A stretch of 64,000 nucleotides of DNA from Ramlibacter ginsenosidimutans (GCF_042678185.1 NZ_JBHUDQ010000014.1); one strand, 5' to 3'; shown: positions 1 to 8,642, counted from the first letter of the stretch. A program made the numbers and translations. The notes: generated by a model from the letters alone, not told the origin.

Positions 1-573
1 GGCCGCAGGAGCGGCGGCGCCCTCGGCCGTCGCGGGCGCGGCGGCCGGAGCGGCCGGCTCGGTGAAGTGGGCGCCGCCCGCGTTGGCCATGTAGGCGACC
101 GCGCGCGCGACTTCCACGTCGCTGAAGTCGCCGCCGCCCTGGGCGGGCATGGCGTTCCTGCCGTGCAGCGCCGACTGCACCAGCGCGTCGAAGCCCTTGG
201 AAATGCGAGCGGCCCAGGCGGCGGCGTCGCCGAACTTGGGCGCGCCCGCTACGCCCGCCGTGTGGCAGGTCGTGCACTGGGCCTTGAAGACCTGCTCCCC
301 GGTCAGCAGCGGCCGGTTGGCGTCGCGGATCTCCACGGTGCCCACCTTGCGGATGCGCTCGGTCACGCCGCGCTCGACATCCTGCGGCGTGAGGCCGCCC
401 AGTTCGTAGCTCGAGACCTCCGTGCTGCCGGCCGGCTTGTTCTCGCTCGTCACATAGGACACGAACCCGATGATGACGAACACCGGGACCAGGAAGGAGA
501 ACAGCACCGCGATCAGCAGCTGCTTGGGAGTCTTGATCGGACCGGTGTGGGCTTCTTCCAGCGTGTCGCTCAT
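1..573 (-). CDS. c5-type cytochrome c, C-terminus cut by window edge
   Basis: Monohaem c-type cytochrome, presumably membrane-anchored in the periplasm as an electron carrier. The 191 visible residues begin MSDTLEEAHTG, followed by one hydrophobic segment (about residues 18-42) that acts as an uncleaved anchor. The haem motif CTTCH lies at residues 100-104, and a plausible distal methionine lies in NAMPAQGG further on. An Ala/Pro-rich linker (EPAAPAAAPATAEG) runs off the left edge, so a further domain or second haem is possible. The reading frame stays open to base 1. The start has a TATAAT-like box about 40 bases upstream. The family call rests on the CXXCH motif and general architecture; the redox partner is unknown. 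Confidence 0.85.
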   Translation of the reverse strand, partial: MSDTLEEAHTGPIKTPKQLLIAVLFSFLVPVFVIIGFVSYVTSENKPAGSTEVSSYELGGLTPQDVERGVTERIRKVGTVEIRDANRPLLTGEQVFKAQCTTCHTAGVAGAPKFGDAAAWAARISKGFDALVQSALHGRNAMPAQGGGDFSDVEVARAVAYMANAGGAHFTEPAAPAAAPATAEGAAAPAA

Positions 574-613
574 GGCGTCCTCAATGAATGCGCGTTGTCG
601 GGATCAACCGGCG

Positions 614-619
614 ATTATA
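614..619 (-). promoter_or_regulatory. possible -10 box for the cytochrome gene
   Basis: On the minus strand this reads TATAAT, a perfect sigma-70 -10 hexamer, about 40 bases upstream of the cytochrome ATG. I see no good -35 hexamer at 16-18 bases, so this is a weak call. Confidence 0.3.
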
Positions 620-798
620 GCCAGCGGGTCCCCCGCGGCCTGGCGCGCCGGGCCGCCCGCGGCGAGGGGCGGCGCAGCCGGCTGCGGCCTGCGCCGCCGC
701 CCTGGCGGCGGGCGCTTGATTTGTCGCAAGCACTCCGCTTGGCAAGGGCGCAGCATTTCACCCTCGGCCGGCAGTGTGCCGGCGCCAAAGGAGGCCCC

Positions 799-1251
799 AT
801 GGACGAAACCCTTCGCCAGAAGATCCTGCAGTTGCTGGCGCAGCACCGCATCATGACCGTTGCCACGTTGCGCGAGGACGGCTGGCCGCAAGCGACCACC
901 GTGGGCTATGTGAGCGAGGGCCTGACGCTGTGGTTCCTCTGCGGCCTGGAAAGCCAGAAGGCGCGCAACCTCGCGCGCGACAATCGCGTCTCGCTCGCCA
1001 TCGACCACGACACGCCGGACATCATGGCCATCACCGGGCTGTCCATGGCTGCGCGCGCGCAGCCGGTGACGGACCCCGAGGAGGCACGCAAGGTTCTGCA
1101 AATGCTGGCGCTGCGCTATCCTGACGCGCCGCCCCTGCCCATGCCGATGCCGGCTCCGGAGGAGGTGCGCATCTTCCGCCTCACGCCGGTCGTGGTGTCG
1201 GTGCTCGACTACTCGAAGGGCTTCGGGCATACCGACCTGGTCGCCTGCTGA
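799..1251 (+). CDS. pyridoxamine 5'-phosphate oxidase-fold (PNPOx-like) flavin-binding family protein
   Basis: A 150-residue protein beginning MDETLRQKILQLL. It has the split-barrel pattern of small PNPOx-like proteins: HRIMTVATLREDGWPQATTVGY near the N-terminus, then LWFLCGLESQKARNL, an arrangement used to bind FMN, F420 or haem in this superfamily. The frame is open far upstream, but the ATG at 799 is preceded by AAAGGAGG and matches the family's usual N-terminus, so the longer reading is rejected. It stands alone, with the DedA gene 33 bases downstream. Substrate and cofactor cannot be assigned. Confidence 0.8.
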   Translation: MDETLRQKILQLLAQHRIMTVATLREDGWPQATTVGYVSEGLTLWFLCGLESQKARNLARDNRVSLAIDHDTPDIMAITGLSMAARAQPVTDPEEARKVLQMLALRYPDAPPLPMPMPAPEEVRIFRLTPVVVSVLDYSKGFGHTDLVAC

Positions 1252-1284
1252 GACACCGATGCGCCAACCCGCCGGGAGCGCTCC

Positions 1285-1866
1285 ATGACACCGACCGAGT
1301 TCCTCGAGACGTATGGCTACGCCGCCGTGCTGGCCGGAGCGCTGATGCAGGCCGAGACGGTGTTGCTGCTGGCGGGCTTTGCCGCGCACCGCGGGCACCT
1401 GTCGCTGGAGCTGGTGTTGCTGCTGGGCGCAATCGGCGGCGCTGCCGGAGGCCAGGGATTCTTCTGGATCGGCCGCCGCTGGGGCGGACTGCTGCGCTAC
1501 GCGCCGCGCATCCAGGCTCCCATGCAGCGCATGATCCCGCTGCTGCGGCGCTGGGACGCCGCGCTGGTCTTCGGCGTGCGCTTCCTGTACGGGTTGCGCA
1601 TCGCCGGCCCGGTCGCCATGGGTGCGCTGGGCGTCGATGCGCGCCGTTTCGCGGGCTTCAACGCAGCCGGTGCGGTGGTGTGGTCCGTGGTGTTCGTCGA
1701 ACTCGGCTACCTGCTCGGGCACGGCATCGAGGTGCTGATGCAACGGCTCGATGGCTACGAGCGCGTGATCCTCTGGAGCGCCGCGGGCGTGGTGACCCTG
1801 CTGGTGGTCGGCCAGCGCGTGCACCATGCGTGGCGGGCGCGCCGCAGGGACGCCGCGGATTCCTGA
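1285..1866 (+). CDS. DedA family membrane protein (SNARE-associated/VTT domain)
   Basis: A 193-residue multi-pass inner-membrane protein beginning MTPTEFLETYG. The opening amphipathic stretch, the acidic residue in ALMQAETVLLLAGF, the GFFWIGRRWGG segment and the FLYGLRIAGPVAMGALGV loop fit the DedA/VTT fold linked to lipid-carrier flipping and proton-motive-force maintenance. A hydrophobic segment near residues 160-182 and a basic tail end the protein. GGGAG precedes the ATG. It lies 33 bases after the PNPOx-like gene and may be co-transcribed with it. The exact lipid substrate is unknown. Confidence 0.85.
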   Translation: MTPTEFLETYGYAAVLAGALMQAETVLLLAGFAAHRGHLSLELVLLLGAIGGAAGGQGFFWIGRRWGGLLRYAPRIQAPMQRMIPLLRRWDAALVFGVRFLYGLRIAGPVAMGALGVDARRFAGFNAAGAVVWSVVFVELGYLLGHGIEVLMQRLDGYERVILWSAAGVVTLLVVGQRVHHAWRARRRDAADS

Positions 1867-1897
1867 ACCCGTCCGCCCGGATCGCTTGCGCCTTCGC

Positions 1898-1929
1898 AGG
1901 CTGGCGGTGAGCCGCAGGCGAACCCCAGC
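1898..1929 (+). repeat. REP-like half-element, single copy (copy A)
   Basis: Starts AGGCTGGCGGTGAGC and ends CGAACCCCAGC with a CGCAGG centre. The same half-element appears as an inverted pair at 36396-36476 and at 58690-58771. Here no inverted partner is adjacent. It lies in the 131-base gap between DedA and the secreted Lys/Ala-rich protein gene. Confidence 0.8.
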
Positions 1930-1946
1930 TTGCTGCGCATCCGCTC

Positions 1947-1975
1947 AGAAAAGCAGAACGGACCCGAAGGTCCGT
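1947..1975 (-). terminator. rho-independent terminator for the secreted Lys/Ala-rich protein gene
   Basis: On the minus strand a 7-bp stem (ACGGACC with GGTCCGT, 4-base TTCG loop) at 1958-1975 is followed by the T-rich run TCTGCTTTTCT. It lies about 22 bases past the stop of the gene at 1998-2318. Confidence 0.7.
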
Positions 1976-1997
1976 CGTGCGGTCGAAACCGGCGGGC

Positions 1998-2318
1998 TCA
2001 GTTCGGGCCGGCGTTGTCCTTCGGCGCCTTGGTGACCATGGCACCTTCGGCCTTGCGCGCCTTGGAGGCTTCCTTGCGCTCGGTCTTGGTCGTTTGCTTC
2101 GCGGTCCCGGTATTGGCCGGTTCCGCGTCGGTCTTCGTGGACTTCGCGACCGTGGCGCCTTCCGTCTTGCGCTTCGACTTGGCTTCCGCCTTCTCGCTGG
2201 CAGTGGCGGGCTTGGCCTTGGCCTTGGCCGCCTTGTCTTCGCCCGGGCCCGACGTCTGGGCGAAGGCATTGGCAGCCAGCAGGGCGGCCATGGCGATGAC
2301 GAGATTCAGTTTCTTCAT
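1998..2318 (-). CDS. small secreted Lys/Ala-rich protein, unknown function
   Basis: A 106-residue protein with a clear Sec signal peptide (MKKLNLVIAMAALLAANAFAQ, predicted cleavage after the last alanine). The mature part is low-complexity, highly charged and rich in Lys, Ala, Thr and Glu, with repeated KAEAK/KTE/KAEGA-like units and no cysteine. It resembles small periplasmic filler proteins of betaproteobacteria rather than a known enzyme. The start at 2318 is chosen over an in-frame upstream ATG because of the signal peptide. A terminator follows. Function not recognised. Confidence 0.7.
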   Translation of the reverse strand: MKKLNLVIAMAALLAANAFAQTSGPGEDKAAKAKAKPATASEKAEAKSKRKTEGATVAKSTKTDAEPANTGTAKQTTKTERKEASKARKAEGAMVTKAPKDNAGPN

Positions 2319-2460
2319 GCGATTCTCCGATTCGGGTTGGATGTGAGGCGGTGTGAGCAGGACCGGAACGCCTCCGATCCTGCCAGCAGTATTCCCATGC
2401 GCGCGCACGTCGGCTTGATCTCACTCAACTGCACGTGATGCCCGCGCGCCGCACGTGCGA

Positions 2461-2859
2461 TCAGCCCGCCGCGGAGCGCCAGATGCTGCACATCCAGCTG
2501 GTGGGCGACGCAGGATTGGCCGCATGGCCCTGCCTGTCGCAGCGCCGGACCCTGCGATCGATGGGTGACTGCCGCCAGGCCCGCGGCTGCTCCCGCGCGG
2601 CGGCGTCGGGCCGGCGCGGGTGCGATTCGAGTTGCGCCGTCACGGCGCGCAGGATGTTCTCCTCCAGCGCGGCGCTGAAGCCCGGGGCGCAGCGCAGCCT
2701 GCGCTCCTGTGCCGCGATCCGCAGTTCGGCGAGGGACTGCACCCCCAGGCGGCACAGCGCCTGCACGCGCTTGGGGCCGAGACCCCGCAGTTGCAGCAAC
2801 TCGATCGCGGCGTCCGGCAAGTCGTCGCGCGCGCTCTCCATGTGGAGAGATTCATTCAT
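2461..2859 (-). CDS. helix-hairpin-helix protein resembling the PolX helical domain, possibly a remnant
   Basis: A 132-residue protein starting MNESLHMESARDD behind a good GGAGG site. Residues about 16-68 carry tandem helix-hairpin-helix motifs (LLQLRGLGPKRVQAL, then CAPGFSAALEENIL) very like the DNA-binding region after the catalytic domain's N-terminus in family X DNA polymerases/PolX. No nucleotidyltransferase or PHP domain is present. The C-terminal half is Arg/Ala-rich and does not resemble PolX. It is either a stand-alone DNA-binding protein or a truncated polymerase relic. The HhH call is solid; functionality is not. Confidence 0.55.
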   Translation of the reverse strand: MNESLHMESARDDLPDAAIELLQLRGLGPKRVQALCRLGVQSLAELRIAAQERRLRCAPGFSAALEENILRAVTAQLESHPRRPDAAAREQPRAWRQSPIDRRVRRCDRQGHAANPASPTSWMCSIWRSAAG

Positions 2860-2947
2860 CGTGGCCTCCATTGCCAAGTACGACGCGTGCAAGGTACAAG
2901 CACGCGACCGCTGCACGCTTGTTCTGTGTCAAGCGCGCCTTGCTGCC

Positions 2948-3148
2948 TCAAGGCAGCTTGGTCGACACCGCGCAGGTGCTCACGCCCAGCAGCCGGTACA
3001 GCGGGCAGAAGCGCACGAGCCCCGTGCCCAGCGGCACGATGCCGATGAGCCCCCACGCACCGATGGAACCGGCGGCAAACAGCCCCAGCAGTGCCAGTCC
3101 GACGACGATCCGCAGCACGCGGTCCACGGTACCGATGTTGGTCTTCAT
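2948..3148 (-). CDS. DUF2892 (YgaP-type) small membrane protein
   Basis: A 66-residue protein starting MKTNIGTVDRVLRI. It shows the usual DUF2892 pattern: a short N-terminal amphipathic segment, a hydrophobic segment (VVGLALLGLFAAG), a second one (WGLIGIVPLGTGLV), then CPLYRLLGVSTC, the conserved CP-x-Y-x-L-x-G ending seen in YgaP C-terminal domains. No rhodanese domain is attached. Probably an inner-membrane protein; molecular role unknown. Confidence 0.85.
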   Translation of the reverse strand: MKTNIGTVDRVLRIVVGLALLGLFAAGSIGAWGLIGIVPLGTGLVRFCPLYRLLGVSTCAVSTKLP

Positions 3149-3440
3149 GAGTCGCCTCGCTCAGGTTGGAAAGTCCAGGGGAACGATAGACCCGCGCAGC
3201 GCGAACACCTTGCGCTGCATCAACTGCGTCTGCGCCTCGCGCGCCTCGGTCATGAGCCAATTTCCGCGCTGCCGCACTGCGACGCGGCTAGGAAGATTCC
3301 GATCCCTACTCGGCGAAACCCGCTCGCCGCATCGGAGCGTGCCTAGGGCCCGAATCAGCCGCTTCCGATGGGCGCACGGGCCTTGCTCGCCGATAGTGGA
3401 AGCACGCGAGGGGTGCGGGCCCCGCGGCAGGAGATCCACC

Positions 3441-3656
3441 ATGCAGTCCTCTCCCCAGTTCCAGTTGCGCTTCGACTCGCTGTTCCAGCCCGGTCGCGGC
3501 TACGCATTCCCTTGCGACGCGCGCGGATGCGTCGACCTCGATGCCCTGAGCGAGCGCGCCAGGAACAACTACCTGTTCGCGCGGGCCATGGTGGGCCGCG
3601 ACCTGGCGACGCCGGCCGTGGAAGTTTCCGCCACCGCACTGCATCCGCTACAGTGA
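3441..3656 (+). CDS. small hypothetical protein, 71 residues
   Basis: Starts MQSSPQFQLRFDSLF after a GCAGGAGA ribosome binding site. It contains GRGYAFPCDARGCVD and ARNNYLFARAMVGRD. The pattern looks like a conserved small cytosolic protein of Burkholderiales, but I cannot name a family. The frame is open further upstream; the RBS decides the start. The 290 bases before it (3149-3440) hold nothing I can support. Confidence 0.55.
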   Translation: MQSSPQFQLRFDSLFQPGRGYAFPCDARGCVDLDALSERARNNYLFARAMVGRDLATPAVEVSATALHPLQ

Positions 3657-3871
3657 GCGCTGCGCTGCACGGGGATCGCCGTGCAGCGAAGACATCCTTC
3701 CATGAACATCCACCTGCCACCGACGCCCGCCACGGGCCGACGACTGTGCGCGGCGGATGCCGCCGTGGGGAGAGCCCGCGGCGGCGACTCGATCGAGGTG
3801 GCCGACTGAGCCACTCTCCGCACGGCCCCGGCGCCCTTGCCCCGGACGCGGCGCCGCACCCATCGAGCCAG

Positions 3872-5362
3872 TTGCGGCTGCGCCGGCTCGGCATCGACAC
3901 CTACCAGGAGCCGGTGCTGTACCTGCATCGCGACTGCCCGGTCTGCCGTTCGGAGGGCTTCGAGGCGCAGTCCCGGGTGGAACTGCTGCTGGACGGCCGC
4001 AGCGTCATGGCCACGCTGAACGTCGTGACGGGCGACTTTCTTTCACCCAGCGACGCGGGGCTGTCGGAAGCGGCGTGGCGACTGCTGGGAGCCCGCGAAG
4101 GCGAGATCGCCAGCCTGCGCCACCCGGCGCCGCTCGCATCGCTGAGCCACCTGCGCGCCAAGATCCAGGGCTGGCCGCTGACCCTGGTCGGCGTGCGGGC
4201 GATCATCGACGACGTCGCCGCGGGCCGTTACTCGGACCTGCAGCTCGCCGCCTTCGTGACCGCCTGCGCGGGCAGGCCGCTGGACCTGCAGGAGACCGCA
4301 GCCCTCACGCGCGCCATGGTGGACGCCGGCGAACGCATCGACTGGGGCCGCGGGCTGGTGATGGACAAGCATTGCGTGGGCGGGCTGCCCGGCAACCGCA
4401 CGACGATGATCGTGGTGCCCATCGTCGCGGCCTGCGGGCTGCGCATGCCCAAGACCTCCTCGCGCGCGATCACCTCGCCGGCAGGCACTGCCGATGCGAT
4501 GGAGACCGTCGCGCCCGTAGGCCTCGACGTGCCGGCGATCCGGCGCGTGGTGGAGCGCACCGGCGGCTGCATCGTGTGGGGCGGCGCCGTGCGCCTGAGC
4601 CCCGCCGACGACATCCTGATCCGCGTCGAGCGGCCGCTGGAACTCGACAGCCAGGAACAGATGGTGGCATCCATCCTGTCCAAGAAAGCCGCCGCAGGTT
4701 CGACGCACGTGCTCATCGACATCCCGGTCGGGCCCACGGCAAAGATCCGCAGCGCCAGCGCCGCCGACGCACTCGCACAGCAACTCGAAAGCGTGGCCCT
4801 CGCGATGGGCATGCGCCTGCGCATCGTGCGCACCAGCGGCCTGGAGCCCGTGGGACACGGCATCGGGCCCGCACTGGAAGCGCGCGACGTGCTGGCCGTG
4901 CTGAGGAACCGGCCGGACGCCCCGGCGGACCTGGCCGAGCGCGCCTTGCGGCTCGCGGGTGAGTTGCTCGAGTTCGGTGGCGCCGCGGCCTCCGGCCAGG
5001 GCTTGCAGAGGGCGCAGCACGTGCTCGCCAGCGGCCAGGCCTGGGCCAAGTTCCAGGAGATCTGCGCAGCGCAGGGCGGCATGCGGGAGCCCGCAGTCGC
5101 GCCTTACCGGCACGCCGTCGCGGCGGCGCACACCGGGCGCGTGACCGCGATCGACAACCGCCGGCTCGCACGCTTTGCCAAGCTCGCCGGCGCGCCGCTC
5201 GCCCCGAGCGCAGGCGTCGACCTGCACGTCCACCTCGGCACGCGCGTGGACGCCGGGCAGCCGCTGTTCACGCTGCACGCGGAGTCCCCGGGCGAACTGG
5301 CCTATGCGCTGGGCTACGCCGCGCAGCAGTCCGATACGGTGCAGGTCACGGCAGACGCTTGA
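3872..5362 (+). CDS. thymidine phosphorylase family protein (AMP-phosphorylase-like TP type)
   Basis: Pyrimidine/nucleoside phosphorylase family enzyme that would cleave a nucleoside or nucleotide with phosphate. The N-terminus (RRLGIDTYQEPVLYLHRDC, then CRSEGFEAQSRV) is the small lead domain of the longer TP/AMP-phosphorylase branch. The glycosyltransferase core includes VMDKHCVGGLPGNRTTMIVVP (phosphate-binding KxxxGG-like loop), TSSRAITSPAGTADAMET and SKKAAAGSTHVLID. The C-terminal barrel-sandwich domain includes GVDLHVHLGTRVDAGQPLFTLHAES. There is no in-frame ATG near the N-terminus. Candidates are TTG at 3872 (used here), CTG at 3806 with GAGGTGG upstream, and GTG at 3746. About 496 residues from 3872, normal for the family. 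Confidence 0.85.
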   Translation: MRLRRLGIDTYQEPVLYLHRDCPVCRSEGFEAQSRVELLLDGRSVMATLNVVTGDFLSPSDAGLSEAAWRLLGAREGEIASLRHPAPLASLSHLRAKIQGWPLTLVGVRAIIDDVAAGRYSDLQLAAFVTACAGRPLDLQETAALTRAMVDAGERIDWGRGLVMDKHCVGGLPGNRTTMIVVPIVAACGLRMPKTSSRAITSPAGTADAMETVAPVGLDVPAIRRVVERTGGCIVWGGAVRLSPADDILIRVERPLELDSQEQMVASILSKKAAAGSTHVLIDIPVGPTAKIRSASAADALAQQLESVALAMGMRLRIVRTSGLEPVGHGIGPALEARDVLAVLRNRPDAPADLAERALRLAGELLEFGGAAASGQGLQRAQHVLASGQAWAKFQEICAAQGGMREPAVAPYRHAVAAAHTGRVTAIDNRRLARFAKLAGAPLAPSAGVDLHVHLGTRVDAGQPLFTLHAESPGELAYALGYAAQQSDTVQVTADA

Positions 5363-5412
5363 GGCCGGCGCCGGCAAGTCGGCGCGGCGCCCGATGCGCC
5401 GCCACCGCAGGC

Positions 5413-5865
5413 TCAGTCATGCACGGGATTGTTGCTGCCCCGCACGGACAGCACCGGCACGCGGCTCGCACGCAGGACCTGTTCGGCACCACTGCCCAGG
5501 AGCACGCGCCCCACGCCCTTGCGGCCATGCGTGCCCACCACGACCAGGTCGGCTTCCCAGGCCCGTGCCTCATCCGCGACGATGTCGCCGAGCCGCCGCC
5601 CGGGCGCTTCCACCAGCCGCGAATCAGCCGGCACCCCGGTGGCGTTGGCCACCGCGAGCGCCTCTTGCAGGATCTTGCCCGCCCATTCGCGGGCAGACCG
5701 GAGGATGGTCGGGTCGAAGGCCGTGTCGGCCACGTACACCAGTTCGTCCACCGAGTGGATCACGCGGATGCGGCCGCCCGTCTCGCGCGCGATCTGCAGG
5801 GCCGCCACGAGGGCGCGGTTGGAGGTCTCGCTGCCGTCGACCGGCACCAGGATGCGCTTGAACAT
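5413..5865 (-). CDS. universal stress protein (UspA family)
   Basis: A 150-residue UspA-domain protein starting MFKRILVPVDGSETSNRAL. The C-terminal ATP-binding loop follows the family pattern GTHGRKGVGRVLLGSGAEQV (GxxGxGx9GSxxE-like), so it should bind ATP. The start at 5865 has GGAG upstream; a longer open frame to 6093 is rejected. It is convergent with the phosphorylase gene (50-base gap). Likely a cytosolic stress-response protein; targets unknown. Confidence 0.9.
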   Translation of the reverse strand: MFKRILVPVDGSETSNRALVAALQIARETGGRIRVIHSVDELVYVADTAFDPTILRSAREWAGKILQEALAVANATGVPADSRLVEAPGRRLGDIVADEARAWEADLVVVGTHGRKGVGRVLLGSGAEQVLRASRVPVLSVRGSNNPVHD

Positions 5866-6104
5866 GGGGTCTCCAGGAAAAGGGGAGGGGGACCTGTCCA
5901 TGGTGGAACAAGGCGCCGCCGCGGTCTTGAGCCTCGTCAAGCCGGCATACGCGGGCCTGGCGCCGGGTCGTGGCCGCCGGAGGCATCGGCCGGGCGCGGC
6001 AGCGCGGCAAGGCAGGCGGAAACAATTCTTCGCGGTTGCCCGGCGGCCAGATGAGTTCGCGGTGACTACACTTTGCGGTCTTGAAGTTCTCACCTGCGAA
6101 ACAA

Positions 6105-6383
6105 ATGAACAAGACCGAACTCGTCCAATCCCTGGCCAACGCCACCGAACAGTCGCAGGCCGCCGCGTCCAGGAGCCTCGACGCCTTCATCCGCATCGTC
6201 TCCGAGGAACTCGCGAAAGGCGGCGAGGTCGTGATCCCCGGCTTCGGCAGCTTCAAGCGGGCCGAGCGCGCGGAGCGCTCCGGCCGCAATCCGCAGACCG
6301 GCGAGGCGATGACCATCGCGGCCTCCAACAGCGTGAAGTTCGCCCCCGGCGCGGCCCTCAAGGCCGCCGTGAATTCGAAATAG
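6105..6383 (+). CDS. HU/IHF-family DNA-binding protein
   Basis: A 92-residue nucleoid protein beginning MNKTELVQSLANATEQ. It has the two-helix dimerisation region, then the beta-arm GGEVVIPGFGSFKRAERAERSGRNPQTGEAM containing the conserved GFGxF and GRNPxTG segments. The C-terminal FAPGAALKAAVN helix matches the family. It differs from the major HU in several positions, so it may be a paralogue. A longer start at 6081 in frame is less likely. The tRNA-Arg gene follows 78 bases downstream. Confidence 0.9.
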   Translation: MNKTELVQSLANATEQSQAAASRSLDAFIRIVSEELAKGGEVVIPGFGSFKRAERAERSGRNPQTGEAMTIAASNSVKFAPGAALKAAVNSK

Positions 6384-6461
6384 TCGAAAGCCTCGCCGCG
6401 TGCGCCGCCGGGCCTCACCGGCGGCCGTGCGACAATGCGATTGTTGGCCTAGCGCCTGCCA

Positions 6462-6537
6462 GCGGCTGTAGCTCAGTGGATAGAGTATTGGCCTCCGAAG
6501 CCAAGGGTCGTGGGTTCGATCCCCGCCAGCCGCGCCA
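6462..6537 (+). tRNA. tRNA-Arg (anticodon CCG)
   Basis: A 76-base cloverleaf with encoded CCA. Acceptor GCGGCTG pairs with CAGCCGC, D stem GCTC/GAGT, anticodon stem TTGGC/GCCAA with loop CTCCGAA (anticodon CCG, reads CGG), T stem GTGGG/CCCGC around TTCGATC. All stems fold. Its last 19 bases serve as the attachment site of the genomic island. Confidence 0.95.
6519..6537 (+). repeat. attL: 19-bp direct repeat at tRNA-Arg 3' end
   Basis: ATCCCCGCCAGCCGCGCCA, identical to 27104-27122. It comprises the end of the T arm, the acceptor strand and CCA of the tRNA. Similarity continues a few bases upstream with mismatches. Confidence 0.9.
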
Positions 6538-6612
6538 AGTCTCCGGATCAGCCTTGATTTCCTTGGGCTTTTTCGACTAGGCCTCGCCTCCTGCACCGCC
6601 CTAGAGCAAAGG

Positions 6613-8598
6613 GTGGTCATGCAAAATCTGGAACGACGGCCAAGTGGCGTGTATGTCGCGAGACTCACCGTGCCGGCCCGACTTCGTCCAGTGGTCGGCG
6701 CGTCGGTGTTCATCGCCAGCACGCGCACCCGCAGCCTGGAGATGGCCAAGCTGCTTGCCGGGGAACTGATCGCCGGCTGGCGGCGTCAACTGTTCGAGTT
6801 GGACCGCCTCAGCCTGCTGCGATGCTCAATGTCTGAAGATTCGATCCTCAAGATCGCCGACGGCCACCCCCTTCTGCTGGCTGGAGGCCACGTCCCCCTC
6901 GATCAGGCGGCAGCCGTAGTGGGGCTCGCAGCGCATGATTTGCTGCGCCAGGCCGCCGAGGGCCGGCTCTCCCTGTACTGCCGCCTCGACGGCGAGCCTG
7001 GGTACCGGGCCCCGTTTTCCAGCTTCGAGCCGGATGATCCTGAACTCGGAACCGTGATCGTCCCCGGCCCGCACAACCGGCCTCGCGAAGCAAGACTGCA
7101 CCGCGCGTTCGGTGTTCACCGCGTGCCGCAAGATGACCTCGACGCCGTCGCCGGCACGCTGCTGAAGGGGGAGGCTGCCCGAATCGTCGTCTTCGAGGTA
7201 CTCACGGCGGCTGTCGGCCGCCTGGCCTTCGTTCCCGAGAAGACCTACGCGCTTTCGGAGCAGCGCGTGGAGGTTTCGGCGGCAGAACTCGACGCCCTTC
7301 GCAGAACGATGGCCGAAGCCATCGAGCCCCGGGCGCTGGACGCTGCTCGCCGCAAGGCTCGCGACGATCAGCCGCTCGATACGAGTACCAGATCCACATC
7401 CCTTCCGCTGACGGTCGCGGTCGAAGAGTACTGCCGGCTGAGCTTGCCGCAGAAGCTCAGTTCGCCGAAGGAAATTGCGCGCATCCGCACTGGGCTCCTC
7501 CTCCTCGCGGAGTTCGAGGGCGACATGGCGATCGGCAAGGTCAGCGCAGACACCCTTCGCCACTTCCGGGATACGCACGTCGCGCAAATGCCGGCGCGGG
7601 AGAACCAGGTTCGGCAGCAGTACAAGACCGACTCGATGACCGCGTCAACGCGCGCGATCAGGGGAACCGAGTGGCCGCTGATGTCCCCCGCCGAGCGGGA
7701 TATGCGCATGAAGTGGATCTGCCGGATGTTCCGGTGGCTGCATACGCAGAAGTGGATCGCCGACGATCCATCGACGGGGCTGCGCGGGGAATCCGTACTC
7801 ACGAAGGCCGAGCGCAAGCTGCAGTCGTTCGCCCAGAAGGACAGGGAGGAGTTCACCAAGGAGGAGATCGGGCAGATCTTCACTGCGCGGGTGTACCAAG
7901 TCGACTCCTGGAAGCCGACCCGAGGGGGGACGTTCAGGACTTTTCAGCCGTTCCACTACTGGCTGCCGCTTCTGGGCTACTTCACGGGGGCCCGCATCGG
8001 CGAGCTGTGTCAGCTCCACCTGGACGACGTGCGCAGCGAGGACAGCGTCTCGTTCCTCGACATCAACGAGGCCACCGCCGACAAAAGCCTGAAGAACGCG
8101 TGGTCGGCAAGGCGCGTGCCCCTGCATTCCCGGCTGCGGGAACTCGGATTCATCGAATGGTGCGAGGCGCTCCGGCAGCAAGGGTTTCGTCGGGTATTTC
8201 CCGAGTTGGCCTGGAACCCGACGAATCGCTACGCCAAGGAGCCTATCCGGGCCATGTCTCAGTTGTTTGAGAAGCTCGGCATGCCGCGCGACGGCACGAA
8301 GGTTTTCCACTCGTTCAGGCACGGCGTGAACAACCATCTGCAGAAACGGTCCTCGATGCCGGACATCATGCGCAAGCGAATGATGGGCCACGAGCCCGGC
8401 GAGGGAGTGAATGAACGCCACTACCTGAGCGACCCCCGGCCTTCGGAGATGCTGGTGCACGTTACGGACCTCGGCGCTGCACTTCCGCAACTTGCCGCAT
8501 TCGATGTTCAGGTCGGGTTGGTTGCTGTCCGCGACGCGTTACGGCGCAAGAACAGCGGTCGCGGTGCTCAAGAGGCCATCGGCCCAGATAAGAAGTAG
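6613..8598 (+). CDS. tyrosine site-specific integrase of the island
   Basis: A 661-residue tyrosine recombinase that would integrate and excise the element at tRNA-Arg. The N-terminal part (RRPSGVYVARLTVPARLRPVV) resembles the N-terminal segment of DUF6538-type integrases. The catalytic domain carries Arg461 (GARIGE), His566 and Arg569 (HSFRH), His593 (MGHEPGEG) and nucleophile Tyr604 (ERHYLSD), so it looks active. Start is GTG 6613 or ATG 6619. The gene begins 76 bases after the tRNA, the usual position for such elements. No excisionase is obvious nearby. Confidence 0.93.
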   Translation: MVMQNLERRPSGVYVARLTVPARLRPVVGASVFIASTRTRSLEMAKLLAGELIAGWRRQLFELDRLSLLRCSMSEDSILKIADGHPLLLAGGHVPLDQAAAVVGLAAHDLLRQAAEGRLSLYCRLDGEPGYRAPFSSFEPDDPELGTVIVPGPHNRPREARLHRAFGVHRVPQDDLDAVAGTLLKGEAARIVVFEVLTAAVGRLAFVPEKTYALSEQRVEVSAAELDALRRTMAEAIEPRALDAARRKARDDQPLDTSTRSTSLPLTVAVEEYCRLSLPQKLSSPKEIARIRTGLLLLAEFEGDMAIGKVSADTLRHFRDTHVAQMPARENQVRQQYKTDSMTASTRAIRGTEWPLMSPAERDMRMKWICRMFRWLHTQKWIADDPSTGLRGESVLTKAERKLQSFAQKDREEFTKEEIGQIFTARVYQVDSWKPTRGGTFRTFQPFHYWLPLLGYFTGARIGELCQLHLDDVRSEDSVSFLDINEATADKSLKNAWSARRVPLHSRLRELGFIEWCEALRQQGFRRVFPELAWNPTNRYAKEPIRAMSQLFEKLGMPRDGTKVFHSFRHGVNNHLQKRSSMPDIMRKRMMGHEPGEGVNERHYLSDPRPSEMLVHVTDLGAALPQLAAFDVQVGLVAVRDALRRKNSGRGAQEAIGPDKK

Positions 8599-8642
8599 AG
8601 TCGAACCGACTGCAACGGGCGGGCGCTGCGCGGCGCCCCCAC

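Noticed and set aside
3702..3809. A 35-codon gene (MNIHLPPTPATG) before the phosphorylase
   Set aside because: It could be a short leader whose stop overlaps the possible CTG start at 3806, but it has no ribosome binding site or family resemblance.
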